A DNA stretch of 64,000 nucleotides from Planctomycetota bacterium (GCA_016235865.1 JACRIK010000026.1:146716-210715), one strand, 5' to 3'; counted from the first letter of the stretch, positions 51,198 to 60,514 are shown. The notes: generated by a model not told the origin, from the letters alone. Program-made: numbers and translations.

Positions 51198-52547
51198 ATG
51201 GCTAAGAATATTTTGTACAACATTGCCTTATCTGTGGTTCAGACCCTGCAGGCCAATGGATTCCAGGCATACTTTGCCGGAGGATGCGTGCGCGACCGGC
51301 TGATGAAGCGGCCACCCAAGGATTACGATGTTGCCACCAATGCCCGGCCTAATCAGGTCATGAAACTGTTCCCCAAGACCCTGGCTATCGGTAAGGCCTT
51401 TGGCGTAGTGATGGTGATTATCCAGAAACAGCAGATTGAGGTCACCACCTTCAGGACCGAGAGCGGGTATTCGGACGGCCGGCATCCGGACCATGTCAAA
51501 TACGCCTCGCGCGACGAGGACGTGGCCCGGCGCGACTTCACCATCAACGGCCTGCTCTACGACCCGATTACTGATGAACTGGTTGATTTAGTAGGCGGCA
51601 GGGCGGATATCAGGAAAAAGATTGTCAGGACCATCGGCGATGCCCGGCAGAGATTCAATGAGGACAAGCTCCGGATGATGCGGGCCATCAGGTTCGCCTG
51701 CGAACTGGGTTTTGCCCTTGACCCCAGGACCAAAAAGGCAATTGCCAAATCCGCCCGGCAGATAACCAAAATCAGTGTCGAGCGCATCCGCGAGGAATTG
51801 CGGCGCATCCTGATGTGCCCCCAGCGCGACCGGGGCGTAAAACTGTTGGAGCAGACCGGACTGCTAAAACGCATCCTGCCTGAGGTGCTTAAGATGAAAG
51901 GGGTCAACCAACCAAAGCAGTTCCACCCCGAGGGCGATGTCTATGTCCACACGGTTGCGGTCATGAAGCACCTCCGAAATCCGTCGTTTGAGCTGGCCCT
52001 GGCTACTCTCTTGCACGACGTGGGCAAGCCCGGCACCTTTATGATCACCGACCGCATCAGGTTCCACGAGCACGAACGTCTGGGTTCTGAGATGGCCGAG
52101 CGCATCTGCCAACGCTTGAAACTGGCCAACAGCGAGATTGAGACCATCTGCTGGATTATTGCCAAGCACCTGGTCTTCAAGGACATTGATAAGATGCGGG
52201 TCAGCACCCTGAAACGTCTGTTCAGCCATCCGGATTATCCGCTGCTGGCTGAGCTGCACCGGGCCGATCGGCTGGGCAGTGATATGGACCTGAAACCGTA
52301 TTACATCGCGGCCCGGCTGTATAAGAAACTCTCCAAGGAAGACCTCAAGCCCGCGCCGTTGATAAACGGTTATGACCTGATTAAACTCGGCTTCAAGCCC
52401 GGACCGATATTCTCCAAGATTCTTAAACACGTGGAAGAGGCGCAGTTGGAAAAGGAGATTATCACCAAAGAACAAGCGCTGAAACTGGTAAAGGCGCATT
52501 TTAAACCGCAGATGAACACGGATAGACCCAGATGTACAAGAAAATGA
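51198..52547 (+). CDS. cca: CCA tRNA nucleotidyltransferase with HD domain
   Basis: The 449-residue protein is a class II nucleotidyltransferase: FAGGCVRDRLMKRPPKDYDV holds the catalytic Asp pair, and RRDFTINGLLYDP and FNEDKLRMMRAIRFACELGF follow. An HD domain has LLHDVGKPGT. It adds or repairs CCA on tRNA 3' ends; poly(A) polymerase is an alternative, because the families are similar. Its last codons (from 52476) are repeated twice downstream around two lipoprotein genes, and the tail after AHFK looks derived from a dispersed repeat. Confidence 0.88.
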   Translation: MAKNILYNIALSVVQTLQANGFQAYFAGGCVRDRLMKRPPKDYDVATNARPNQVMKLFPKTLAIGKAFGVVMVIIQKQQIEVTTFRTESGYSDGRHPDHVKYASRDEDVARRDFTINGLLYDPITDELVDLVGGRADIRKKIVRTIGDARQRFNEDKLRMMRAIRFACELGFALDPRTKKAIAKSARQITKISVERIREELRRILMCPQRDRGVKLLEQTGLLKRILPEVLKMKGVNQPKQFHPEGDVYVHTVAVMKHLRNPSFELALATLLHDVGKPGTFMITDRIRFHEHERLGSEMAERICQRLKLANSEIETICWIIAKHLVFKDIDKMRVSTLKRLFSHPDYPLLAELHRADRLGSDMDLKPYYIAARLYKKLSKEDLKPAPLINGYDLIKLGFKPGPIFSKILKHVEEAQLEKEIITKEQALKLVKAHFKPQMNTDRPRCTRK

Positions 52548-52606
52548 AGAAGATTAGTTTGATTTGTTTTAGCATAGTCATAATGCTGTTTATTAATTAT
52601 GGATGT
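52476..52606 (+). repeat. 131-bp duplicated segment, copy 1 (cca tail plus lipoprotein start)
   Basis: It matches 52909-53039 (offset 433 bp) with one mismatch. It includes the last codons of cca and the first codons of the lipoprotein gene. Confidence 0.9.
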
Positions 52607-52915
52607 TTTTCTACGGCTGCTATAACTTCAAGGCTTGTGTCTGAAGAATCGAAGAAAGATGGAACGCATATATGTGCTGGGTTTGGAGGATTAGGTGCGG
52701 ATATAATATCTGGCTATTCATTAGCATGGGATAGTGATGAAAATTGGGGTAGAAACATTTATCAGGAGGCTCCTGTAGCTATTGGTTTTACTTTAATAGA
52801 CGCGCTAATTGCTATCACGATAGATGAATTATTTCCCGAACAGCAATATGCTTTACCTCCAAAGAAAGAGGCATCCGAACAAGATATTATTTTACCACCA
52901 AAGACGCGGCGCTGA
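52544..52915 (+). CDS. Lipoprotein, cassette 1
   Basis: I use the ATG at 52544 (MKKISLICFSIVIMLFINYGC), which lies within the end of cca in another frame. The lipobox Cys is residue 21. The 123-residue product has a Gly-rich core (GFGGLGADIISGYSLAWDSDENW) and is a paralogue of the next gene. Its first codons are nearly identical at DNA level to those of the paralogue, but the bodies are diverged. The stop falls in the second copy of the cca tail. The function is unknown. Confidence 0.75.
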   Translation: MKKISLICFSIVIMLFINYGCFSTAAITSRLVSEESKKDGTHICAGFGGLGADIISGYSLAWDSDENWGRNIYQEAPVAIGFTLIDALIAITIDELFPEQQYALPPKKEASEQDIILPPKTRR

Positions 52916-53039
52916 AACTGGTAAAGGCGCATTTTAAACCGCAGATGAACACGGCTAGACCCAGATGTACAAGAAAATGAAGAAGATTAGTTTGATTTGT
53001 TTTAGCATAGTCATAATGCTGTTTATTAATTATGGATGT
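52909..53039 (+). repeat. 131-bp duplicated segment, copy 2
   Basis: Copy 2 of the segment at 52476-52606. In the cca frame it again reads AALKLVKAHFKPQMNTARP with a stop. A third, diverged copy of the tail begins at 53321 (SLKLVKKQFK and a stop). Confidence 0.9.
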
Positions 53040-53327
53040 TATTCTGTTGTTACTATTGTCCACAAAGGAGAAACTCAAAAATTAAGGGATGCAGGTAAAC
53101 CCCCATGTGGTGGTTTTGGAGGAGCAGTTGTTGGTTGTGATATGCTAACGGGATATGCGTTAACATGGGACAAAGATGAAAACTGGGTTAGAAATTGGTA
53201 TCAGAAAGCTCCAGCTGCTTTTGGATTTGCGGTAGTCGATATGTTAGCAGGTGATATTATATATAAATTATTCTATAGGGACGACAAACAACCAAGGAAA
53301 GAAGAATCGCCAAAGTCACATCGCTGA
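52977..53327 (+). CDS. Lipoprotein, cassette 2
   Basis: The 116-residue paralogue of the preceding lipoprotein begins at the ATG at 52977 with the identical signal sequence ending NYGC. The body has GGFGGAVVGCDMLTGYALTW and DKDENWVRNWYQKAPAAFGF, aligned with the first copy (DSDENWGRNIYQEAPVAIGF) with many substitutions. The gene ends in the diverged third copy of the cca tail. The function is unknown. Confidence 0.75.
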   Translation: MKKISLICFSIVIMLFINYGCYSVVTIVHKGETQKLRDAGKPPCGGFGGAVVGCDMLTGYALTWDKDENWVRNWYQKAPAAFGFAVVDMLAGDIIYKLFYRDDKQPRKEESPKSHR

Positions 53328-53595
53328 AATTAGTGAAGAAGCAATTCAAGTAAGCATTATTATTGGATAACCTGATAACAGGATTTAGCGGATTTACCTG
53401 ATTTATCCGTTCAAACAGTTAAATCCTGTTGTTTCATCGTACTGATGGATTTTCTTGCCCTCTGTGTTCATCCCTGCCCCGCACATAATTTGTATTTCTT
53501 ATTTGGCAGTAGTGACAAACCGTAGATAGTCGCAGATTATGGAAACTTTCACTTAATATTTGATATATGTGCGGGGTGAATGTTAATCTGTGGTT

Positions 53596-55707
53596 ATGAG
53601 TTTTGCCCAGATTGTCTTCCCGGTTCCCATTGACCGGGCATTTACCTATCGCATACCCGCGGAGCTGTCCGGCACGCTCAAACTGGGCGCACGGGTCAGG
53701 GTGCCGTTCGGCACTGTTTCCAAAATCGGCTACTGCGTTGGATTCCTGGAGTCTGCCACCTTCCCCAAGATAAAGGATATTGAGGCCGTTATCGACACTG
53801 AACCGCTCATTACCGAGCATATGCTTAAACTCTGCCAATGGATGGCGGATTATTACTTCTCTTCTCTGGGCCAGGCCCTGGAATGCGTCCTGCCGGCCAG
53901 TGTTCGGGAAATCCCCACGGCTAAGAAATCCACTAAGGTCAAAGCCGACCCGTTCTATGAACAGGTGGCCCGGACCGAGCCGCTGACATTGACCCAGCAT
54001 CAAAAAGAGGCGTATGATGCGATAGCGAAGAGCATAGAGCATAGAGCGAATAGTGAAGAAGCGCCGAATGTATTCCTGCTCCACGGCGTGACCGGCAGCG
54101 GCAAGACTGAGATATACCTCCAGGTCATGGCCAAGGTTAGGGAATCTGGCAAACAGACCATCGTTCTGGTGCCGGAGATTGCGCTCACCCCCCAGACCGT
54201 GCATAGATTTAGAGAAAGATTTGGCGATAGTGTTGCCGTCCTGCACAGCCATCTGACCGCCAAGCAGCGCCTGATTCAGTGGCAGAACATCCGCAACGGC
54301 CAGGCCTCGGTGGTCATCGGAGCCCGCTCGGCCATCTTCGCGCCCTTCAAGAATCTCGGCCTGATTGTCATAGACGAGGAGCACGAGACCAGTTTCAAGA
54401 ACATCTCCACCCCGTTCTACCACGCCCGCGAGGCAGCCATCGAACGGGCCCGGCTGGAGCATGCCATCGTCATCCTCGGCTCGGCCACGCCGTCCTTAGA
54501 GTCATATTATAATAGCATCCATGGGACATATCATAGGTTAGTTCTGCCGGAACGCATCGACCATCGGCCCATGCCCAACGTCGAGGTGGTGGATATGCTT
54601 CAGCAGAACGACCCGCGGCATTCCAATCCCGTGCTCTCCAAGAAATTGGAAATAGGCATCCGGGACGAGGTGCTGAAAGGAAACCAGGTTATTCTTTTCC
54701 TGAACCGCCGGGGTTTTATCACCCTGATAAAGTGTTCCAAGTGCGGGCACATTATGAAATGCCGCCGCTGCCAGGTCTCGCTGGCATATCACAAGCAGTT
54801 CAATAAGGCCGTCTGCCACTATTGCAATGAAAAGACCGAACTGCCGACCGCCTGTCCCGAATGCGCCTATCCGGGCATCAGGCAATTCGGCATCGGTACC
54901 GAGAAGGTCGAGGACTACCTGCACAAGTTCTGGGATAATTTAATTGTTGATGCCAGCGCGGAAAAAAGCCAGCTGACCATCGGACGGATGGACAGCGACG
55001 CGATGAAAAAGAAAGGGCTCTACAAAGACGCCCTGCATTCATTCTTCACCGGAGAGACCGATGTTCTGGTCGGTACGCAGATGATTGCCAAGGGCCTGGA
55101 CTTCCCCAATGTCACCCTGGTCGGAATTGTCTCGGCTGATACCACGCTCTATCTCAAGGATTTCAGGTCGGCTGAACGGACCTTCCAGCTGATAACCCAA
55201 GTAGCCGGCCGAACGGGCCGGGGACCCAAGGGCGGGCGGGTGATAGTCCAGACCGTCAACCCCGAGCACTACAGCATCATGGCCGGTTCGAACCATGACT
55301 ACGAGGGTTTTGCCCGCCAGGAATTGTTATACCGCAGCGAACTCAATTACCCGCCGTTCCGGCGCATCATCCGGATTCTGGTCTCAGGAAAAAACCAGGA
55401 TGTTATTAAAGAAACCATTGACAAAATTGCAAGGCAGATAACCAAGGAATTAGCCCCCTCACCCTTCCCTCTCCCCTCTGGGGAGAGGATAGGTGAGGGG
55501 AAACTAATTGAGGCAGGTGATATCGAGATACTCGGCCCGGCGCCGGCGCCTATCCTGCGCATCCGGGACCGCTTCCGCTGGCATCTGGTCTTAAAAATTA
55601 AGGAATTAGCGTCCGTCCAAAAGTATTTCAAGGGACTATTCAAGATGCCCTTTGCCAAGGGTGGCGTCCAGGTCTCTATTGATACCGACCCGGTGAGTTT
55701 GCTTTGA
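53596..55707 (+). CDS. priA: Primosomal protein N' (replication restart helicase)
   Basis: The ATG at 53596 starts the conserved MSFAQIVFPVPIDRAFTYRIP. The 703-residue protein has the helicase Walker A GVTGSGKTEIYL, the box IDEEHETSFKN, and zinc-binding cysteines CSKCGHIMKCRRC, CHYCNEK and CPECAYPG. It reloads DnaB at stalled forks. Two segments appear repeat-derived: near 54021-54062 and 55456-55503 (CCCTCTCCCC...GGGGAGAGG), both in frame. The second lies before the conserved C-terminal IEILGPAPAPI. Confidence 0.95.
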   Translation: MSFAQIVFPVPIDRAFTYRIPAELSGTLKLGARVRVPFGTVSKIGYCVGFLESATFPKIKDIEAVIDTEPLITEHMLKLCQWMADYYFSSLGQALECVLPASVREIPTAKKSTKVKADPFYEQVARTEPLTLTQHQKEAYDAIAKSIEHRANSEEAPNVFLLHGVTGSGKTEIYLQVMAKVRESGKQTIVLVPEIALTPQTVHRFRERFGDSVAVLHSHLTAKQRLIQWQNIRNGQASVVIGARSAIFAPFKNLGLIVIDEEHETSFKNISTPFYHAREAAIERARLEHAIVILGSATPSLESYYNSIHGTYHRLVLPERIDHRPMPNVEVVDMLQQNDPRHSNPVLSKKLEIGIRDEVLKGNQVILFLNRRGFITLIKCSKCGHIMKCRRCQVSLAYHKQFNKAVCHYCNEKTELPTACPECAYPGIRQFGIGTEKVEDYLHKFWDNLIVDASAEKSQLTIGRMDSDAMKKKGLYKDALHSFFTGETDVLVGTQMIAKGLDFPNVTLVGIVSADTTLYLKDFRSAERTFQLITQVAGRTGRGPKGGRVIVQTVNPEHYSIMAGSNHDYEGFARQELLYRSELNYPPFRRIIRILVSGKNQDVIKETIDKIARQITKELAPSPFPLPSGERIGEGKLIEAGDIEILGPAPAPILRIRDRFRWHLVLKIKELASVQKYFKGLFKMPFAKGGVQVSIDTDPVSLL
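55456..55503. repeat. CCCTCACC/GGTGAGGGG repeat inside priA
   Basis: An inverted repeat of the family found between genes at 24280-24335. It is translated in the priA frame as PSPFPLPSGERIGEGK. Confidence 0.75.
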
Positions 55708-55753
55708 GCCGGTTGGCGCTAAGCGCGCCGGGTATATTCGAAAGGGGATGATG

Positions 55754-56245
55754 ATGAAAGAAGTATTGGCCGTTATGGCGCTGGCGCTGGCCGGTCTGGT
55801 CAGCTGCCAGGGGGGGGATACCGGAACTGCGCTCCCGGAAGCGCTAAAACCGCCCAAGGTACTGGACGCGGGCAAACCCGTCTTGCTTCCTGATGAAGCA
55901 GACATAGCCGGTGAATGCGACAAAATCATGGGCGCCTTGGCCCAAACCGATATAAAACAGGCCTTCGCGTATATGGAGAAAATCTTCCCGCTCCCGGCTG
56001 AAGATTTTACCAAGCTTAAGGATGACACCACCAAGATGCTGGAATCTGTCAGTCCGAGATTCGGCAAGATTATCGGTTACGAACGGGTATCGGTGGTGAA
56101 AAAATCAGAGTCCGTTTTGGTCAGCACCTATATCCTAAAGATGGAAAGTATCGCCTTTAGATGGCGTTTTATTTTCTACAAGCCGAAAGACAAGTGGTTT
56201 ATAAACAGCATGCGCTGGGATGATAAGTTGGGTGAAGACTGGTAG
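55754..56245 (+). CDS. Lipoprotein of unknown function
   Basis: Three ATG codons in a row start at 55748; the third (55754) has the best distance from AAAGGGG. The 163-residue product has a lipoprotein signal (ALAGLVSC). The mature part has helices and beta strands with MRWDDKLGEDW at the end, similar in type to DUF-like lipoproteins that handle small folded domains. No known family is recognised. It follows priA by 46 bp and might be read through from it. Confidence 0.7.
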   Translation: MKEVLAVMALALAGLVSCQGGDTGTALPEALKPPKVLDAGKPVLLPDEADIAGECDKIMGALAQTDIKQAFAYMEKIFPLPAEDFTKLKDDTTKMLESVSPRFGKIIGYERVSVVKKSESVLVSTYILKMESIAFRWRFIFYKPKDKWFINSMRWDDKLGEDW

Positions 56246-56289
56246 CCGGGGCGGGCGGGCAAACAGACGGGCCGGGAGCTGATTTATCT

Positions 56290-56365
56290 GAAATCTGCGT
56301 TTATCTGCGTAGCGACATCCCGCCGAGGCGGGACCCAGCCGGGTGGTTGCCCTGGTGCGTCGCGC
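56290..56365. repeat. Dispersed block, copy near 62627
   Basis: The stretch with TAGCGACATCCCGCCGAGGC (56308-56327) and the rest up to TGGTTGCCCTG matches 62652-62696 nearly base for base. It has an internal CCCGCCGAGGCGGG hairpin. Confidence 0.75.
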
Positions 56366-56465
56366 TCCGCCGATACCAGTGGGGGGGGTAAATTAGTGCA
56401 TGTTCCCCGAGTCGCGTTTATTTGGCACAGTGCCAAAAATAAGTGAGAAAAATATTAAATAATAC

Positions 56466-56494
56466 TTGACAAATACTATTTCCCTTGGTATATT
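56466..56494 (+). promoter_or_regulatory. Consensus promoter upstream of the first LVIVD gene
   Basis: TTGACA (56466-56471), 17-bp spacer, TATATT (56489-56494). It would start transcription at about 56501, either a leaderless short ORF or a 450-nt leader for the gene at 56956. Confidence 0.7.
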
Positions 56495-56500
56495 GCCATT

Positions 56501-56788
56501 ATGCAAATACGGAATCTGATTGGTTCAGATTCCGGTTTAGAGTCTAGCAGCGAAAGGTTCATCAGCGCCCGGCCGGACCATGCGGTTGTTCTGGCGGGAA
56601 CCGGAATGAGTTTACATTCGCCGTGGTTTTACGGCGAGCCCGGCGAGTCTGCCACCCCCCTGGGCCGGACGGACACCCTCCTTTCATCCAAAAAGCGCGA
56701 TTTCCGTGCGTTCACCCATAATAGTCCTGCCCGGCCATTGGCTTTCTTAGCCGGCATCAGGGCTTATTTGCCGTTACAATATTTATAA
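56501..56788 (+). CDS. Doubtful leaderless small ORF
   Basis: The ATG sits exactly at the predicted transcription start and the frame is open for 95 codons. The first bases form a perfect hairpin (56511-56533, GGAATCTG/CAGATTCC). The protein has no recognisable domain, signal or membrane segment. It could instead be the structured leader of the next gene. Confidence 0.3.
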   Translation: MQIRNLIGSDSGLESSSERFISARPDHAVVLAGTGMSLHSPWFYGEPGESATPLGRTDTLLSSKKRDFRAFTHNSPARPLAFLAGIRAYLPLQYL

Positions 56789-56955
56789 ACTCCCCCTTAA
56801 TCGGTTGAGCAGGGTGGTTCTGTCGCTGGATGGTGTTTGTGAGAAGTGGTGTCCGGGGCATTCGGTCAATCGCGCGGACATCAGTAACCGGCGGCCGGGA
56901 AGAACATCGGATTTATCGGCCTGAACCGGACGCCGGGATAAAGGAGGATATAGCT

Positions 56956-58023
56956 ATGAAAAACAGCGCTTATTATATGCCGGCGGTCCGGCGCAGGAGC
57001 AGCCCCCGCCCGTTGGCGGTGATAAATTCCGTCCCGCTACTTAGCGCGGTGTTCCTGGCCGCATTTATAGCCGCATTTAGCTGCGCCGGCTGCGGTGACG
57101 GCGGCAGCGGCAGCAGCGCATCGGCATCCGCGCCTGCGGCTGTGACGCCGACCCTGGTCGGATTGGTAAATACGCCGGACTATGCCCGGGGCGTCTATAT
57201 TTCAGGCAGTTACGCCTATGTGGCGGACGGGACTTCCGGATTGCAGATTGCCGCTATCACCGACACGGATGCTCCGGTATTGGTCGGCTCTTGCAATACG
57301 CCGGGCAGCGCCTATGGCGTTGCTCTCTCAGGCAGTTATGCCTATGTGTCTGATTATGGCTCCGGGTTTCAGGCTATCGATATCTCAAATCCGGCCAGCC
57401 CGACCCTGGCCGGCTTTTATAATACGCCCGGCACTGCTTATGGCGTCGCGGTCTCAGGCAGTTATGCCTATGTGGCTGATGGCGCGTTCGGCCTGCAGAT
57501 TTTAAATATCTCCGTTCCGGCCACCCCAACCCTGGCCGGTTCTTATAATACCACGGGTTCTGCCCGGTGCGTCTACATCTCGGGCAGTTACGCCTATGTG
57601 GCGGACGGCGCTTCGGGGCTGCAGATTATCGATATCTCAAACCCGGCCAGCCCGACCCTGGCCGGCTCACTGGATACCGCGGGCTATGCTTATGGCGTCG
57701 CTGTCTCAGGCGGTTACGCCTATCTGGCGGATGGCGCGTCCGGCCTGCTGGTCATTGATGTGTCTGTCCCGGCGGCCCCGGTCTTGGCCGGGTCATACGA
57801 CACCTCGGGCTCTGCCTATAGCGTGTGCCTTTCCGGCAGTCGCGTCTATCTGGCTGATTTCGGTTCAGCGCTGCGGGTTTTTGATATCTCCAATCCGGCC
57901 GCTCCGGTTTTAGAGTGGGCAATAGTCACCACTGGTTCCGTCTATAGCGTCTGTGTATCGGGCAGTTACGCCTATGTGGCGGACGGGTATCCCGGCCTGC
58001 AGATTATCAGTCTGGGCGATTAG
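56956..58023 (+). CDS. LVIVD-repeat beta-propeller protein, seven blades
   Basis: The ATG at 56956 follows AAAGGAGG; the frame upstream is open but lacks support. The 355-residue product has a membrane-spanning or lipoprotein-like start (VFLAAFIAAFSCAGCG). Seven repeats of about 42 residues follow, each like GVYISGSYAYVADGTSGLQI with an IDISNPASPTLAGSY linker. Seven fits one complete seven-bladed propeller. LVIVD proteins are extracellular or surface-bound; the ligand is not known. It is a paralogue of the next gene. Confidence 0.85.
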   Translation: MKNSAYYMPAVRRRSSPRPLAVINSVPLLSAVFLAAFIAAFSCAGCGDGGSGSSASASAPAAVTPTLVGLVNTPDYARGVYISGSYAYVADGTSGLQIAAITDTDAPVLVGSCNTPGSAYGVALSGSYAYVSDYGSGFQAIDISNPASPTLAGFYNTPGTAYGVAVSGSYAYVADGAFGLQILNISVPATPTLAGSYNTTGSARCVYISGSYAYVADGASGLQIIDISNPASPTLAGSLDTAGYAYGVAVSGGYAYLADGASGLLVIDVSVPAAPVLAGSYDTSGSAYSVCLSGSRVYLADFGSALRVFDISNPAAPVLEWAIVTTGSVYSVCVSGSYAYVADGYPGLQIISLGD

Positions 58024-58097
58024 TTCGAGGAACGGCAGTTTTCTGCGGGTCCCGCCGGTCTTGATTCCTTTATCGGTCCTCAAGCGCTGGCGGGATT
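58021..58097 (+). repeat. 77-bp downstream sequence shared by the two LVIVD genes, copy 1
   Basis: From the stop codon on, 77 bases match 60512-60588 with one mismatch, including a GCGGGTCCCGCC hairpin. Confidence 0.85.
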
Positions 58098-58354
58098 TCC
58101 CTATCCCCTACATGCCCCTTTGCGCCCCTGTGCGTAGCACTGGTCGGGAGCACGCCGCAGGCGGCGCACCGGGAGACACACTGGTCAGTTCAACATTTAG
58201 CCAGCGGCTAAAGCGCACCCGGGTAAAGGTGCCCCGGATTACTGTAATATTTATTGACATTTTGATGGTATGGCATATATTGGCGGCATTAATTAACCAA
58301 GCCGGGTAACCGGTTAAAAGCGGTTCAGAAGATATTCGGCGCCAAAGGAGTTGT

Positions 58355-60514
58355 ATGAAAAACAGAAGATATTATATAGTCGCGGCTTTAGTCTTGGTGG
58401 CATGGGTAACTGCTTTTAGCTACATCGGCTGCGGCGGGAGTTCGTCCAGCGGTTCCAGCGGCGGCAGTACGCTTAACCTGCCTCCGGCGCCGACCGGCCT
58501 TTCTGCTATTGCCGGGAATACCGAGGTGACCATAAGCTGGACCAGCGTTACCGGCGCCATATCTTACACCGGTTACTGGTCAATCGCTTCGGGCGTGACA
58601 AAAGTTACCGGCACCAGGATAAGCAATATCACCGCGCCATACACCCATACCGGCCGGGCTAATGGCACGACCTATTACTATGTGGTCACTGCCGTGAACA
58701 GCGACGGCGAGGGCGCTGCCTCATCTGTGATATCCGCCACCCCGGTTTTAACCCCGACCCTGGCCGGCTCTTATGATACAACGGGCTCGGCCTCTAGCGT
58801 CTATGTCTCCGGCGCTTACGCCTATGTTGGGGACTCTAGTTACGGCCTGCAGATTATCAACGTCTCCAATCCGGCTGCTCCGGCCCTGGCCGGCACATAC
58901 AATACATCCGGTCTGGCCGGCGGCGTCTATGTATCCGGCAGTTATGCCTATGTGGCGGATGACGTTTCCGGACTGCAGATTATCAACATCTCCAATCCGG
59001 TTTCGCCGGTGTTAGCCGGGACATACGATACCCCGGACTATGCCCGGGACGTCTATGTTGACGGCAGTTATGCCTATGTGGCGGATGAGAATTCCGGCCT
59101 GCAGATTATCAACGTCTCCAATCCGGCTGCTCCGGCCCTGGCCGGCACTTATAATACCCCGGGCCAGGCCATTGGCGTCTATGTGTCCGGCGCTTATGCC
59201 TATGTGGCTGATAACACCTTCGGGCTGCAGATTATCAATATCACCAATCCGGCGGCCCCGGTCCTGGTCGGCACTTATGATACAGCGGGCGGCGCTGACG
59301 GCGTCTATGTGTCCGGCAACTATGTCTATGTGGCGGATAATATCGCCGGGCTGCAGATTATTAATATCTCTAATCCGGCCGCTCCCACCCTGGCTGGTTC
59401 TTATAATACATCGGGCACTTCTGATGACGTCTATGTATCCGGGAATTACGCCTATGTGGCGGACGGTGATTCCGGACTGCAGGTTATCAACATCTCCAAT
59501 CCGGCTACTCCCACCCTGGCCGGTTCATATCCTACCGCGGACTGGTCCAATGGCGTCTATGTGGCCGGCGCGTACGTCTATCTGGCGGATAACACCTTCG
59601 GCCTGCAGATTATCAACACCTCGGTGGTTGCCACGCCGACCCTGGTTAGTTCTTGTGACACTCCTAACGCCGCCTCCGGCGTCTATGTGTCCGGAAACTA
59701 TGCCTATGTGGCGGATTGGAATTCCGGACTGCAGATTATCGACATCTCAAACCCGTCCGTTACCACGACCCTGGTCGGCTCATATGACACCACGGGCATT
59801 GCCAATGGCGTCTATGTGGCCGGCGATTATGCCTATGTCGCGGACGGTGATTTCGGGTTGCAGATTATCAATATCTCCCAGCCGGCTACGCCCACCCTAA
59901 CCGGCGCTTATGATACAACCGGTTATTCCCGGGGTGTCTATGTGTCCGGCAACTATGACTATGTCACGGATGGGACTTCCGGACTGCAGATTATCAACGT
60001 CACCAATCCGGCTGCTCCGACCCTGGCCGGCACTTACAATACCCCGGGCTATGCCTTTGGCATCTATGTGTCCGGCAATTATGCCTATGTCGGCGATAAC
60101 GCTTCCGGACTGCTGATTATTGATGTCACTAATCCGGCTGCCCCGGCCCTGGCCGGTACTTACAATACCCCGGGCAGCGCCTATGGCGTCTATGTGTCCG
60201 GAAACTATGCCTATGTGGCGGATTGGAATTCCGGACTGCAGATTATTGATATCTCCGAACCGGTTACGCCCACCCTGGCCGGCGCTTATAATACGCCGGA
60301 CTCGGCCTATGACGTCCATGTATCCGGCACTTACGCCTATGTCGGCGATAACGCCTCCGGACTGCAGATTATCAACGTCTCCAATCCGGCGGTTCCGGCA
60401 TTGGTTGCCACTTACAATACCCCGGACTCGGCCAACAGCGTCTATGTTGACGGCAGTTATGCCTATGTGGCTGATAACTCCACCGGCCTGCTGATTATCA
60501 GCCTGGGCGATTAG
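58355..60514 (+). CDS. Fibronectin III plus LVIVD-repeat protein, fourteen blades
   Basis: The 719-residue protein begins after AAAGGAG with a lipoprotein-type signal (FSYIGCGG) and a Ser/Gly linker. One fn3 domain follows (about 44-128, PPAPTGLSAIAGNTEVTISW). Then there are fourteen LVIVD repeats of about 42 residues, such as GVYVSGNYAYVADGDSGLQI. Fourteen is exactly two seven-bladed propellers, and twice the count in the upstream paralogue. The 126-bp DNA repeats are highly similar. It is predicted to be exported and surface-attached. Confidence 0.88.
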   Translation: MKNRRYYIVAALVLVAWVTAFSYIGCGGSSSSGSSGGSTLNLPPAPTGLSAIAGNTEVTISWTSVTGAISYTGYWSIASGVTKVTGTRISNITAPYTHTGRANGTTYYYVVTAVNSDGEGAASSVISATPVLTPTLAGSYDTTGSASSVYVSGAYAYVGDSSYGLQIINVSNPAAPALAGTYNTSGLAGGVYVSGSYAYVADDVSGLQIINISNPVSPVLAGTYDTPDYARDVYVDGSYAYVADENSGLQIINVSNPAAPALAGTYNTPGQAIGVYVSGAYAYVADNTFGLQIINITNPAAPVLVGTYDTAGGADGVYVSGNYVYVADNIAGLQIINISNPAAPTLAGSYNTSGTSDDVYVSGNYAYVADGDSGLQVINISNPATPTLAGSYPTADWSNGVYVAGAYVYLADNTFGLQIINTSVVATPTLVSSCDTPNAASGVYVSGNYAYVADWNSGLQIIDISNPSVTTTLVGSYDTTGIANGVYVAGDYAYVADGDFGLQIINISQPATPTLTGAYDTTGYSRGVYVSGNYDYVTDGTSGLQIINVTNPAAPTLAGTYNTPGYAFGIYVSGNYAYVGDNASGLLIIDVTNPAAPALAGTYNTPGSAYGVYVSGNYAYVADWNSGLQIIDISEPVTPTLAGAYNTPDSAYDVHVSGTYAYVGDNASGLQIINVSNPAVPALVATYNTPDSANSVYVDGSYAYVADNSTGLLIISLGD

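Noticed and set aside
53434..54462. 342-codon minus-strand ORF
   Set aside because: It is a shadow of priA, whose helicase motifs are clear on the other strand.
59040..59900. 286-codon ORF within the LVIVD gene
   Set aside because: It is a frame-shifted shadow kept open by the 126-bp repeat, rich in Met, Pro and Arg without a fold.
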